Below, in pieces: positions 50,962 to 59,202 of a stretch of DNA of 64,000 nt (its first letter is position 1; each line of letters begins with the position of its first letter). This DNA comes from Clostridium carboxidivorans P7 (lineage in GTDB: Bacteria; Bacillota; Clostridia; Clostridiales; Clostridiaceae). The translations under genes were made by a program, and so were the position numbers. Below the pieces are notes generated by a model. It did not search any database. It was not told the origin of the DNA and saw only the letters and a program-made list of their open reading frames with translations. The DNA is taken from the NCBI RefSeq assembly GCF_001038625.1, contig NZ_CP011803.1, forward strand, positions 620,001 through 684,000. The letters run 5' to 3'.

Positions 50962-52344
50962 ATGAACAAAACAAACGAATTAGGTACAGAAAGTATTGGG
51001 AAGCTTTTATTAAAATTTTCAATTCCTTCGGTAATTGGAATGGTGGTTAATATGCTTTACAATATTGTAGATAGAATATTTGTCGGTAGAGGAGTAGGTT
51101 CTATAGCGCTTTCAGGAGTTGCAGTAACATTTCCAATAGTTAATGTAATAATGGGTTTTGCAATGCTGGCTGGAATTGGTGCAGCAGCTGTAATTTCAAT
51201 AAAGCTTGGTCAGCATAAAAAAGAAGATGCTGAAAAAGTATTAGGAAATGCATTTACCTTACTTGTTATATTTTCATTATGTATAACTATTTTTGGAATA
51301 TCATTTCTAAATCCAATTCTTAAGGTGCTTGGAGCAAGTAATGAAACTTTACCTTATGCTAGAGACTTTAGTTTTATAATTCTTTTAGGTGTAATGCTTC
51401 AAAGTGTAAGTATGGGACTTAATAATATCATTCGTGCAGAAGGTAATCCTAAAACTGCCATGCTCACAATGTTAATAGGTGCGGTACTTAATTTTATAGC
51501 AAATCCAATATTTATATTTGTACTTCATTTAGGAGTAAAAGGTTCTGCTCTTGCAACTATTGTTTCACAAAGTGTTACTGTGATTTGGACATTGCAGTAT
51601 TTTACAGGTGGAAAAAGCTTATTAAAATTAACCAAGAAAAATATGAAGTTGGATAAAGTTGTAGTAAAAGAAATAATATCTATTGGTATGTCACCATTTG
51701 CGATGCAAATGGCTGCAAGTTTAGTTACTATTACTTTTAATAAAAGTCTTGCTATATACGGAGGAGATATTGCAATAGGAGCATTTTCTCTTATAATGAG
51801 TGTAACTATGCTTATACTTATGCCTATTTTTGGAATAAATCAAGGTGCTCAGCCTATAATTGGTTATAACTATGGAGCTAAACAATATGACAGAGTAAAA
51901 AAGACTGTATTTTACGCATCAGCAGCAGCTACAGTAATAACTACTTTAGGATTTATAATGGTTCAGTTATTCCCAGTACAAATAATAAGTATTTTTAATA
52001 CCAGTGATAAAAGTCTTATAAGCATGGGAGCTAGAGGACTTAGAATAGATCTTTTGTTCTTCCCAATTGTAGGAAGTTCAATAGTTTGTACCAACTATTT
52101 TCAAGCAATAGCTAAAGCTAAGTTATCTACAATATTGAGTCTTTTAAGACAAGTTATAATGATTATACCACTGCTTATTATACTTCCACCATTTTTTAAA
52201 TTAGATGGTGTATGGATGGCTCAACCTATAGCAGATGTATTGAGTACAGCAATTACATTGATTCTTGCAGTAAAGCAGATGAAAACATTGGGACATTCAC
52301 AAAAAATCACTGAAGATAGAGCTGTATCAGATGCAGCGCGTTAG
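50962..52344 (+). CDS. MATE family multidrug/Na+ efflux transporter
   Basis: A 460-aa protein with 12 membrane helices and MATE hallmarks in both halves: LLLKFSIPSVIGMVVNMLYNIVDRIFVGRGVGS and MQMAASLVTITFNKSLAIYGG, plus INQGAQPIIGYNYGAKQYDRV. It belongs to the MepA/DinF side of the family, exporting cationic drugs with Na+ or H+. GGAGGG precedes ATG 50962. It is a single gene with a hairpin leader and a long untranslated region after it. Confidence 0.9.
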   Translation: MNKTNELGTESIGKLLLKFSIPSVIGMVVNMLYNIVDRIFVGRGVGSIALSGVAVTFPIVNVIMGFAMLAGIGAAAVISIKLGQHKKEDAEKVLGNAFTLLVIFSLCITIFGISFLNPILKVLGASNETLPYARDFSFIILLGVMLQSVSMGLNNIIRAEGNPKTAMLTMLIGAVLNFIANPIFIFVLHLGVKGSALATIVSQSVTVIWTLQYFTGGKSLLKLTKKNMKLDKVVVKEIISIGMSPFAMQMAASLVTITFNKSLAIYGGDIAIGAFSLIMSVTMLILMPIFGINQGAQPIIGYNYGAKQYDRVKKTVFYASAAATVITTLGFIMVQLFPVQIISIFNTSDKSLISMGARGLRIDLLFFPIVGSSIVCTNYFQAIAKAKLSTILSLLRQVIMIIPLLIILPPFFKLDGVWMAQPIADVLSTAITLILAVKQMKTLGHSQKITEDRAVSDAAR

Positions 52345-52516
52345 TTAAGCAGAGAAGTTTCATAATTAAAAATAGGAAGTTAGCAATGGTAGTGATGGGA
52401 TAAATTAAAGTTAGAAACTAACATGATTTTAATTGATTAAGAGTTAGCATAAGATTAAAATGTTATCCAAAAATTACCGGTATATAATAAACACAAAAAG
52501 GTTACTATAATAGCAT

Positions 52517-52920
52517 AGGGTATGTAACAGTTGAGCCAAGATTTATATGTGCTTTGAATAGAGGTATATATGAATCGGCCAACGATTATATATAGGTTAT
52601 TGTGAAATAGCTTATATGTGGTTAGAGGGAAGATTTTATATTGTGGGGAAAAGCTTTAGTATAGTCAACAAAATTGATTATATTAGGGTTCCAACTTATG
52701 ATATAAGGTCGAGCTAAGATTATATGGAGTGTTGAAATGATTATATACAGCCGAGAGGTTGTGTGTAGTTGTGTAGATATTTTATATAGTCGAAGGAACC
52801 ATTATTATAGGTAATGAACTGCTTTATTATGGTGGGAACATCATAGTGAGGTAATATATGTTATCTATAGTGGTGCAACTTAGATTATTACGTGCTCTGT
52901 TTATAGAAGAACTATAAGTG
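52517..52920 (+). repeat. Array of about nine degenerate ~42-nt repeats
   Basis: Successive units of 37-48 nt each start with a TTATATA-like block, then a GTCGAG/GTTGAG/GTGGTG block, then AAGATTATAT-like, then a G-rich GGTNNTGAAATAG-like end. Examples are GTTGAGCCAAGATTTATATG (52529), GTCGAGCTAAGATTATATGG (52708) and AGTCGAAGGAACCATTATTA (52789). Similarity is loose but the period is regular. The array is non-coding and ends at a strong terminator, so it may be the body of an RNA. Confidence 0.5.
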
Positions 52921-52954
52921 GATTTTTAATACAAATCTGTTTATAGTTCTTTTT
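52908..52954 (+). terminator. Terminator at the end of the repeat array
   Basis: AGAACTATAA (52908-52917) pairs with TTATAGTTCT (52941-52950), with GGATTT and AAATC extending the stem, followed by TTTT. It is 564 nt beyond the MATE stop codon. Confidence 0.78.
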
Positions 52955-53067
52955 CATTTTAATTATAGAATAGTTCATGAATTTATAGCTGAACAAATAT
53001 GAATTGTTTTTTTGTAATCACTTATCTTTATATAAATATTTATTATATTGCATTTAACGTAATGTTT

Positions 53068-53096
53068 TTGATAAAAAAGTGAGAATAAGTTATAAT
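53068..53096 (+). promoter_or_regulatory. Promoter of the dienelactone hydrolase-like gene
   Basis: TTGATA (53068-53073), 17 bp, TATAAT (53091-53096), 57 nt before the start codon. Confidence 0.7.
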
Positions 53097-53153
53097 ATGC
53101 ACATATATTATTAAAATTTTAAAATATTAACTAATTATTTAAAGGAGAGTCAT

Positions 53154-53759
53154 ATGGAAATTATAAATAATTCATCTTCTGTAATAATAGTATTACATGA
53201 AATATATGGAATTAATCAGCATATACAAAAGGTTTGTGAAAAATTTTCTATAAAAGGATATGATGTTATTTGTCCAAATTTAATTAATGTGAACAAGCCT
53301 TTTAATTATAATTTTCAAGAGGAAGCTTATAAATATTTCACAAAGAGTATTGGATTTGATTCGGCAGTTTGTCAAGTGAAGCAGCTTCTTATGGAAGCAA
53401 AGCAGCAATATAAGCATGTATATTTATTGGGGTACAGTATAGGTGCAACAATTGCATGGTTATGCAGCAGTGAAAAAAATATATGTGATGGCATCATAGG
53501 ATATTATGGTTCACGAATTAGAGACTATATAGATATTACTCCCAAATGTCCAGTCTTGCTAATTTTTCCTAAAAAAGAAAAATCATTTAATGTACAGGAA
53601 TTAGTTATAGCTTTGAAAAAATTAAATATTGATATTTATATGTTAAGTGGAAAACATGGATTTAGTGATCCGTTTTGTGAAAATTATAATGAGAAGTCAT
53701 TCCAGGAAGCAGAAATATTAGTAGATAATTTTTTAGAAAAGATAAATTTTATTTTTTAA
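53154..53759 (+). CDS. Dienelactone hydrolase-like alpha/beta hydrolase
   Basis: A 201-aa protein of the DLH family, slightly shorter than usual (about 230). The oxyanion/Glu motif is VIIVLHEIYGINQHIQ, the nucleophile elbow is LLGYSIGATIAWL with Ser in place of the Cys of classical dienelactone hydrolase, and the late His is in LSGKHGFSDPF. It probably acts as an esterase or lactonase on small substrates. AAAGGAGAG precedes ATG 53154. Confidence 0.82.
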   Translation: MEIINNSSSVIIVLHEIYGINQHIQKVCEKFSIKGYDVICPNLINVNKPFNYNFQEEAYKYFTKSIGFDSAVCQVKQLLMEAKQQYKHVYLLGYSIGATIAWLCSSEKNICDGIIGYYGSRIRDYIDITPKCPVLLIFPKKEKSFNVQELVIALKKLNIDIYMLSGKHGFSDPFCENYNEKSFQEAEILVDNFLEKINFIF

Positions 53760-53864
53760 TATAGAGAGTTGAGATTCGTAAAATTATTTATTTTAATTAA
53801 AGTTGGAGGCTGCTTGTAACACAAGTCAAAACACAATTAATGTAAAAATTATGTTGAAAGTTAA

Positions 53865-53885
53865 GCATAAATGTAAAATTTATGC
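53865..53885. promoter_or_regulatory. Inverted repeat ahead of the PocR chemoreceptor gene
   Basis: GCATAAAT (53865-53872), GTAAA, ATTTATGC (53878-53885) perfect repeat, with AATGTTGAAA-like direct repeats beside it (53851 and 53892). Candidate operator or RNA stem. Confidence 0.4.
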
Positions 53886-53973
53886 ATGAAAATGTTGAAA
53901 TAACATTACACTTGATGTACAATATTCCATAAAGATGTATAAAGTTATCTAAAATGGAAAGGGGCTGATTAAT

Positions 53974-55002
53974 TTGGGGCATAATGGTAATCAACATTCT
54001 TGGTTGGATGAAGTCGAATTAAAAGATTTGATAGATTTAAATCTTTTGCAAAAATTTCAAGATGATTTTGCAAATAGCTTTGGTATAGCAAGTATAACCT
54101 TAGATAAGGATGGAAATGCGCTAACTAATGGTAGTAATCTTACAGATTTTTGCATGAAATATACTCATGGTTCTAAGTTAGGAGAAAAAAGATGCTTGGA
54201 ATGTGATTTAAAGGGACTTAACGAGTCAATAAGAACTGGAGAAGCTGTTACATATGATTGTCATGCAGGTCTAGTGGATTTTGCAGCACCAATAATTGTT
54301 AATGGAAAGCACTTAGGTGGAATATATGGTGGTCAAATAACAAATAATGAACTAGATGAAGAAAAAATTAGGCAGTTGGCAAGGGAATTGGATATTAATG
54401 AGGACCAGTATGTAGCTGCTTCTAAAAAAGTGCATGTTATTTCAAAAAAAGAATTGAAAATTGCGGCTGAAGTTTTACATACAGTTGGTAACACTTTAGT
54501 TCAAATTGGTGTCAAACAGTATTTGTTTAAAAAAATGTTTGAAACGTTAAAAGAAAATGTTGAACAAGCTTCTTCTTTAATAGATAATTTAGCTTCTTCT
54601 TCTGTAGAAATATCAACAAATCAACAGCAGCTTAATAATGAAGTAAAAAAAGTAGAGAATTTTTCAAGTGAAATACTTAATATATCAGAATCTATAAAGC
54701 AAATTGCCAATGAAACCAATATGCTGGGTTTGAATGCTGCAATAGAAGCTGCAAGAGCTGGAAGTGCTGGTGCTGGTTTTGGTATAGTTGCTGATCAGAT
54801 TAGAAAATTATCCTTGAAGTCAAAAGAAACAGCAAATGGCATAGCAAATGTCAATTTATCTATAAAAGAATCTGTGGATAGTTCAGTTCAGATGTCTAAT
54901 GGTACTTTATCATTGACAGAACAACAGGCAGCTTCACTTGAAGAAGTTAGCGCTAATTTGGAAGAACTAAAAGAATTATCACAAAATTTAAATACACTAT
55001 AA
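53974..55002 (+). CDS. PocR-domain soluble chemoreceptor
   Basis: A 342-aa protein with TTG start after AAAGGGG. Residues ~20-185 are a PocR ligand domain ([72 protein letters not shown]); its cysteines may bind metal or sense redox or hydrocarbon ligands. Residues ~200-342 are a shortened chemoreceptor hairpin with the tip [35 protein letters not shown]. No membrane helices. Like the receptor at 38873, it should act with CheA/CheW in the cytoplasm. Confidence 0.88.
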   Translation: MGHNGNQHSWLDEVELKDLIDLNLLQKFQDDFANSFGIASITLDKDGNALTNGSNLTDFCMKYTHGSKLGEKRCLECDLKGLNESIRTGEAVTYDCHAGLVDFAAPIIVNGKHLGGIYGGQITNNELDEEKIRQLARELDINEDQYVAASKKVHVISKKELKIAAEVLHTVGNTLVQIGVKQYLFKKMFETLKENVEQASSLIDNLASSSVEISTNQQQLNNEVKKVENFSSEILNISESIKQIANETNMLGLNAAIEAARAGSAGAGFGIVADQIRKLSLKSKETANGIANVNLSIKESVDSSVQMSNGTLSLTEQQAASLEEVSANLEELKELSQNLNTL

Positions 55003-55022
55003 TCTTAACTACATGAATAAAA

Positions 55023-55065
55023 GGGCAAACACTTAAAATTTTACATGTGTTTGCTCTAAATTATT
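55023..55065. terminator. Terminator between convergent chemoreceptor and DUF5050 genes
   Basis: GGGCAAACAC (55023-55032) pairs with GTGTTTGCTC (55047-55056), one G-U, followed by an AT-rich tail with a weak T-run. Confidence 0.65.
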
Positions 55066-55073
55066 TATTTTTA

Positions 55074-56069
55074 CTATTTCATCATGAGAAATAGTTTATT
55101 TAATACTTTTATACCACCATTACTATTTGAGCTATTGAGGGTTTTCTTGTTTTCACCATTTATATCCTGTCTATAAATTGTAGTATCCTTATCCTTGACT
55201 TTATAATATATGTAATTATCTATCCTTTGAGCTTTTGAAACACTGCAAGCTGTTAATTTTGTTATATTTAATGTTTCTATATTAAGCATATAGAGCATGT
55301 TTTCTACATATTTAGCTTCTATATCAGTAAAGCCTTCATAAGTAAATAGAACATATTGCTTAAATACCCCGAGTATATTATTACACTGATTAGTTTCATA
55401 AACTTTTTTTCCAGTTTGTAAATCTTTTATAACTGCTAAACTAAGATTTTTGTCCTTGTATATAATGTAATTATTATAAAAATAAACATCTTTACAAAAA
55501 GTCTCAACTACAGATTCCTTATTTTTATAATTTATATTAAATTTTTTTAGCACTTCTTCTCCTTCATAAGGGTAGTTTTTTCTTTTATAATATATATTAT
55601 CTTTAAAATAATGGAGATCAGAAATACATCCAATGGATTCATGTAATATAGAACTATTCTTATTGTACAATGTCATTGATTTTATGTAACTTTTGAAATT
55701 ATGATTTTCACAGTAATATATGACTTCATCATTGATGCAGTAAGCATTAATGTAAGACAAATTATTATATATTATATAAGTATCTTTTCCTTCTAAATTA
55801 CACTTAATTAACATAATTTCATTTTCATGTTTTATAGTATAAAATATACTATCTTTTACTATTACAGCATTTTCTACTTTAGAATCTACTATTAATTCTC
55901 TTTTTCCATCATATTTAGAAATTCTATATAATTTATAGTATTGTGAAGAATCAATATAATAGATAAATTCGCCTGTGTCTACATAAGTATTTATATTAAC
56001 TTTATCATAAATATCAGCTATATTCTCTGAATCATTTACGGTCAAAACCGTTTTATCCAAATTTTTCAT
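55074..56069 (-). CDS. DUF5050-type beta-propeller-like protein
   Basis: A 331-aa protein with GAGGAGA before ATG 56069. It shows repeated blades of the pattern YYIDSSQYYKLYRISKYDGKRELIVDSKVEN and IYYCENHNFKSYIKSMTLYN, ending IYYKVKDKDTTIYRQDINGENKKTL, as in DUF5050 proteins. No signal peptide is visible, although most relatives are extracellular. Function is unknown; probably a binding scaffold. Confidence 0.72.
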   Translation of the reverse strand: MKNLDKTVLTVNDSENIADIYDKVNINTYVDTGEFIYYIDSSQYYKLYRISKYDGKRELIVDSKVENAVIVKDSIFYTIKHENEIMLIKCNLEGKDTYIIYNNLSYINAYCINDEVIYYCENHNFKSYIKSMTLYNKNSSILHESIGCISDLHYFKDNIYYKRKNYPYEGEEVLKKFNINYKNKESVVETFCKDVYFYNNYIIYKDKNLSLAVIKDLQTGKKVYETNQCNNILGVFKQYVLFTYEGFTDIEAKYVENMLYMLNIETLNITKLTACSVSKAQRIDNYIYYKVKDKDTTIYRQDINGENKKTLNSSNSNGGIKVLNKLFLMMK

Positions 56070-56152
56070 GGCAATCTCCTCGTTTTTATTTATCGATTAA
56101 AATATTATTATCTTTTCCAGAATTCACTAGTCTTATGTAATGGGAATTAATT

Positions 56153-56212
56153 GAGGTACAATACATATTATCTATAGTAGTGCAATTGAATTAGTATAAA
56201 AGAACTATATTG
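56153..56212. repeat. Second copy of a dispersed element from the 52.85-kb array
   Basis: Shares GAGGTA, then TTATCTATAGT-R-GTGCAA, then AGAACTATA in the same order with 52848-52917, although the copy here has a gap in the second half. The matching AGAACTATA is one arm of the terminator at 52908. Confidence 0.5.
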
Positions 56213-56597
56213 AAAAAAAGAAATTAAACTTTCATTAACAAAAATTAAAGAATGTTAAAAATCTGACGTATCAAATGCTGTAGAATATGTTCGAAATAAA
56301 AATATTGAGATTAAATATGTAGAATATTCATAAAATGAGCAAAATTTTTATATATTATTTAAATTGAATGTGTTTGATTATAAAATACCATAACAGTTTG
56401 ATGTATTAGAATTTTAATAAGTGGGATAGGTTGAAAAACAGAGCTAAAGCTATATATAACCTTTAAATACAAAATATAGAATTTCAATTAATGACGGTAT
56501 TGCTATTTACAAACCATTTTAATTCTTTTAATGAATAATTTTTTTTATTTATAAAATTAAAAAAGTGTATTTTTAGCAATAATTATGGTATAATCTA

Positions 56598-56651
56598 TTT
56601 TATAATTATAGTTATACTATAATGAATTGCAGTGTTACCATAATTATAAAA
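56598..56651 (+). promoter_or_regulatory. Leader hairpin upstream of the first OPT gene
   Basis: TTTTATAATTAT (56598-56609) pairs exactly with ATAATTATAAAA (56640-56651), and GT.A/T.AC extends the stem. It starts right after a TATAAT box and ends 6 nt before AAAGGAGG, so it may be an operator or a translation-affecting stem. Confidence 0.45.
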
Positions 56652-56671
56652 TATAAAAGGAGGTACATCTT

Positions 56672-58591
56672 ATGGATAAAAAATTATCTAAAGATGCATA
56701 TGGTGGCGTAGCGGGTAAAGACTACGTTCCTTACATTTCCGGTGGTTCTAAATCTGGTGGAAATGTTGCTGTATTAACAATCGGTATTATTTTAGCTGCA
56801 TTATTTGCAGCATCTACTGCCTATTCAGGTATGAAATCAGGGCTTACAGTTGCTGCTGGTATACCTGGTTCAATAATAGGTTCCGCATTTATAGCTATAT
56901 TTGCTAAACAAAAAGGTATTCTTGGCAAAAACTTAGTTCAAGGTATGTCAAGTGGTGGTGAATCCATTGCTAGTGGTATGATATTTGTTTTGCCAGCAAT
57001 ACTTTTAATAGGTTCAAAAGTTACTTTCTTAGAAGGTTTTATTGTTGGTGTTGGTGGAGTTTTATTTGGTGTAGGTGGAGCTTCACTTGTTCATAATTAT
57101 TTAATGATTGAAGAACATGGAAAATTAATGTACCCTGAATCAATGGCTATATCTGAAACACTTGTTGCTTCAGAAGGTGCTGGTGAATCAATGAAGTACA
57201 TGGGAATAGGCTTTGGAATAGGTGGTGTTATAACTGTTATAACTAGTTCATTTTTAAATGTAACTAATAACGTTATAAGCTATGTAAACGAATCTTTTTA
57301 TAAATGGAAGCTTGAAGTTGAAGTTAACCCTTTATTATTAGGTATAGGCTTTATAGTTGGTATGGATGTTTCTTTAATGATGTTTGCTGGTTCTATACTA
57401 TCTAACTTTGCTGTTTTGCCTTTAATAGGTTATTTTGTTTCTCTTGGTCAGGGAAGTGCAACTGTATGGAATAATCCTCATGTTACTATAGGTGCAATGC
57501 AAGTTAAAGACATAGCTGGTAGTTATGTAAAATATATAGGAGCAGGTATGATGCTTTCAGGTGGTTTAATAGGTGCTGTAAGACTTATACCAACTATAGT
57601 ATCTTCTATACAAGAAACTCTTAATGCTAAATCTTCAAATACTGGCAGTTCATCTGTTGGAAATTTTATAATAATTGGAGGTATAGTAGTAGGCTTTATA
57701 GGTGGTTTCGTGGTGTCTGGTGGTAATATAGCTATGGCAATATCTGGAGCTATTTTATCAATAATTTTATCATTACTATTTGTTATAGTTTCTGGTCGTT
57801 TAACTGGTACTATAGGTACTTCAAACCTTCCTGTATCAGGTATGACTATAGCTTCTATAGTTGTTGTAACATTATTGTTTGTTGTAATGGGATGGAAAAC
57901 TCCTGAAGATAACAGATCATTACTTTTATTTGGTACTTTTATAGTTACTGCAATATCTGCAGCTGGTGGATATTGTCAATCACAAAAAGTTACCTTTATA
58001 ATTGGTGGTGACAAAAATGAAATGCAAAAATATTTTACTATAGCTGGTATAGTTGGTGTTGTAATAGTTACTGGTGTTATATTAGTACTTTCTAGTCAGC
58101 TTGCAATGACTGGTGACAATGTGCCATTTGCATTACCTCAGGCTAACTTGATGTCAACATTAACTGCAGGTATAATGTCAGGTAAATTACCTTGGGTTAT
58201 GATAATTGTTGGTGCCGTTATGGGATTGTTCTTATACTTATTAAAACTTCCTGTAATGACAATTGCTATAGGATTTTACTTACCAATATCTACAAACTCT
58301 ATAATATTAATAGGTGCTTTCATGCGTTTATTTGTAGAAAAAATGTCCAAGTCTGAAAAAGTAAAAGAAGCTAGGGTTGCTAATGGTATAAGCTTATCTT
58401 CTGGACTTGTTGCTGGCGGTTCTATAATAGGACTTGTAGGTATAATACTTATAAATGTAGTAAAAGTTATAAAAGTAGGCGAACCAAGTGGATTTGCTGC
58501 TTCTAATGGAATGGCATATATAATACTTATAGCTTTAATAATAGCTTCTGTAGTGCCTATATTAAACAGTAAGGTGAAAGATGCTGAATAA
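56672..58591 (+). CDS. OPT family oligopeptide transporter (copy 1)
   Basis: A 639-aa membrane protein of the OPT/YSL family with about 15 helices, starting after AAAGGAGG. Features include GGVAGKDYVPYISGGSKSGG at the N-terminus, STAYSGMKSGLTVAAGIPGS, MYPESMAISETLVASEGAGE and NLPVSGMTIASIVVV. It imports small peptides or metal-chelate/peptide ligands by proton coupling. Its last 11 nt overlap the PqqD-like gene, an arrangement copied at the second OPT gene. No peptidase is adjacent. Confidence 0.92.
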   Translation: MDKKLSKDAYGGVAGKDYVPYISGGSKSGGNVAVLTIGIILAALFAASTAYSGMKSGLTVAAGIPGSIIGSAFIAIFAKQKGILGKNLVQGMSSGGESIASGMIFVLPAILLIGSKVTFLEGFIVGVGGVLFGVGGASLVHNYLMIEEHGKLMYPESMAISETLVASEGAGESMKYMGIGFGIGGVITVITSSFLNVTNNVISYVNESFYKWKLEVEVNPLLLGIGFIVGMDVSLMMFAGSILSNFAVLPLIGYFVSLGQGSATVWNNPHVTIGAMQVKDIAGSYVKYIGAGMMLSGGLIGAVRLIPTIVSSIQETLNAKSSNTGSSSVGNFIIIGGIVVGFIGGFVVSGGNIAMAISGAILSIILSLLFVIVSGRLTGTIGTSNLPVSGMTIASIVVVTLLFVVMGWKTPEDNRSLLLFGTFIVTAISAAGGYCQSQKVTFIIGGDKNEMQKYFTIAGIVGVVIVTGVILVLSSQLAMTGDNVPFALPQANLMSTLTAGIMSGKLPWVMIIVGAVMGLFLYLLKLPVMTIAIGFYLPISTNSIILIGAFMRLFVEKMSKSEKVKEARVANGISLSSGLVAGGSIIGLVGIILINVVKVIKVGEPSGFAASNGMAYIILIALIIASVVPILNSKVKDAE

Positions 58592-58931
58592 CAACGAAGA
58601 TGTTTTAAATATAATATTTAAAATTGTTGATAATTTAGAATATGAAGTGGACAAGGACAATATTGTGACTATACTTGAAAAACAAGATCACAAGATTCAA
58701 AGGTTCTTTAGAAAACTTAAATTTAGAATTCCAGAATATAAAAAAACTACTCTGGATGAATATGCAAGTTATGTGTTTTTACAAGTAGATGGCAAGAAAA
58801 CAGTAAAAGATATTGGAGAAAATCTAGAAACAAAGTATGGTGACGAAGCTCACCCGACTTATGAAAGATTACTACTATTTTTAAACCATATCGATGTTAA
58901 TTGTCACTACATAGAAAAAACAAATTTGTAA
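58581..58931 (+). CDS. PqqD-like (RRE-type) protein
   Basis: A 116-aa protein overlapping the OPT gene by 11 nt. The C-terminal part (about 55-116) matches PqqD: LDEYASYVFLQVDGKKTVKDIGENLETKYGDEAHPTYERLLLFLNHIDVNCHYIE. PqqD domains bind precursor peptides for modifying enzymes, but no radical-SAM enzyme or precursor is visible here. With an OPT transporter it may instead bind transported peptides or regulate the pump. The first 50 residues are a charged extension. Confidence 0.78.
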   Translation: MLNNNEDVLNIIFKIVDNLEYEVDKDNIVTILEKQDHKIQRFFRKLKFRIPEYKKTTLDEYASYVFLQVDGKKTVKDIGENLETKYGDEAHPTYERLLLFLNHIDVNCHYIEKTNL

Positions 58932-58935
58932 TGAA

Positions 58936-58975
58936 AAAGATGGTACTATAATATAAGTGCCATCTTTATTTTTTT
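58936..58975 (+). terminator. Terminator after the first OPT-pqqD unit
   Basis: AAAGATGGTACT (58936-58947) pairs with AGTGCCATCTTT (58956-58967), one G-U, then A and seven T. Confidence 0.85.
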
Positions 58976-59043
58976 ATTATATTTTCTATTTCAAGGCCAT
59001 TCTTATAAAGCTTAATAAGCTGATCTTTTTTAATGATTTTCAT
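58966..59043 (-). CDS. Possible 25-codon small ORF
   Basis: Minus-strand ATG at 59043 with AAAGGATGG about 5 nt upstream encodes MKIIKKDQLIKLYKNGLEIE and then NIIKK. It is basic and helical, with the look of the first half of an HTH. Its 3' end overlaps the terminator of the opposite-strand operon, so it may be a relic or a leader. Confidence 0.3.
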   Translation of the reverse strand: MKIIKKDQLIKLYKNGLEIENIIKK

Positions 59044-59202
59044 ATTAAACCATCCTTTTAATTAGCATAGTGTATTTATATTATCTTGGGCAATAAAGCA
59101 TTCAGAATTAAAGAAGAAAATTGATAGATAGTTAAAAAGAATACTAAATGTATAGAAAATTTGAGAAATGAGGACAATATTTCTTGAAGGAGGTGTTTTT
59201 TT

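Larger units (their letters stand above)
52345..53153. other. 809-nt non-coding gap with repeat array and terminator
   Basis: No open frame of useful size. It holds the degenerate ~42-nt repeats (52517-52920), a terminator (52908-52954) and the promoter of the next gene (53068-53096). The first ~170 nt show only possible promoter boxes (around 52460-52500, ending near TATAATAA at 52485). Confidence 0.6.
56070..56671. other. 602-nt gap between DUF5050 and OPT genes
   Basis: Contains a copy of the 52.85-kb element (56153-56212), an 23-codon orphan frame near 56264-56332 (SNAVEYVRNKNIEIKYVEYS) with no start or ribosome site that may be a gene relic, a TATAAT at 56589-56594, and a hairpin (56598-56651) before the OPT ribosome site. 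Confidence 0.45.

Noticed and set aside
52517..52920. CRISPR array
   Set aside because: Units are not identical repeats with unique spacers, lengths vary, and no cas genes are present.
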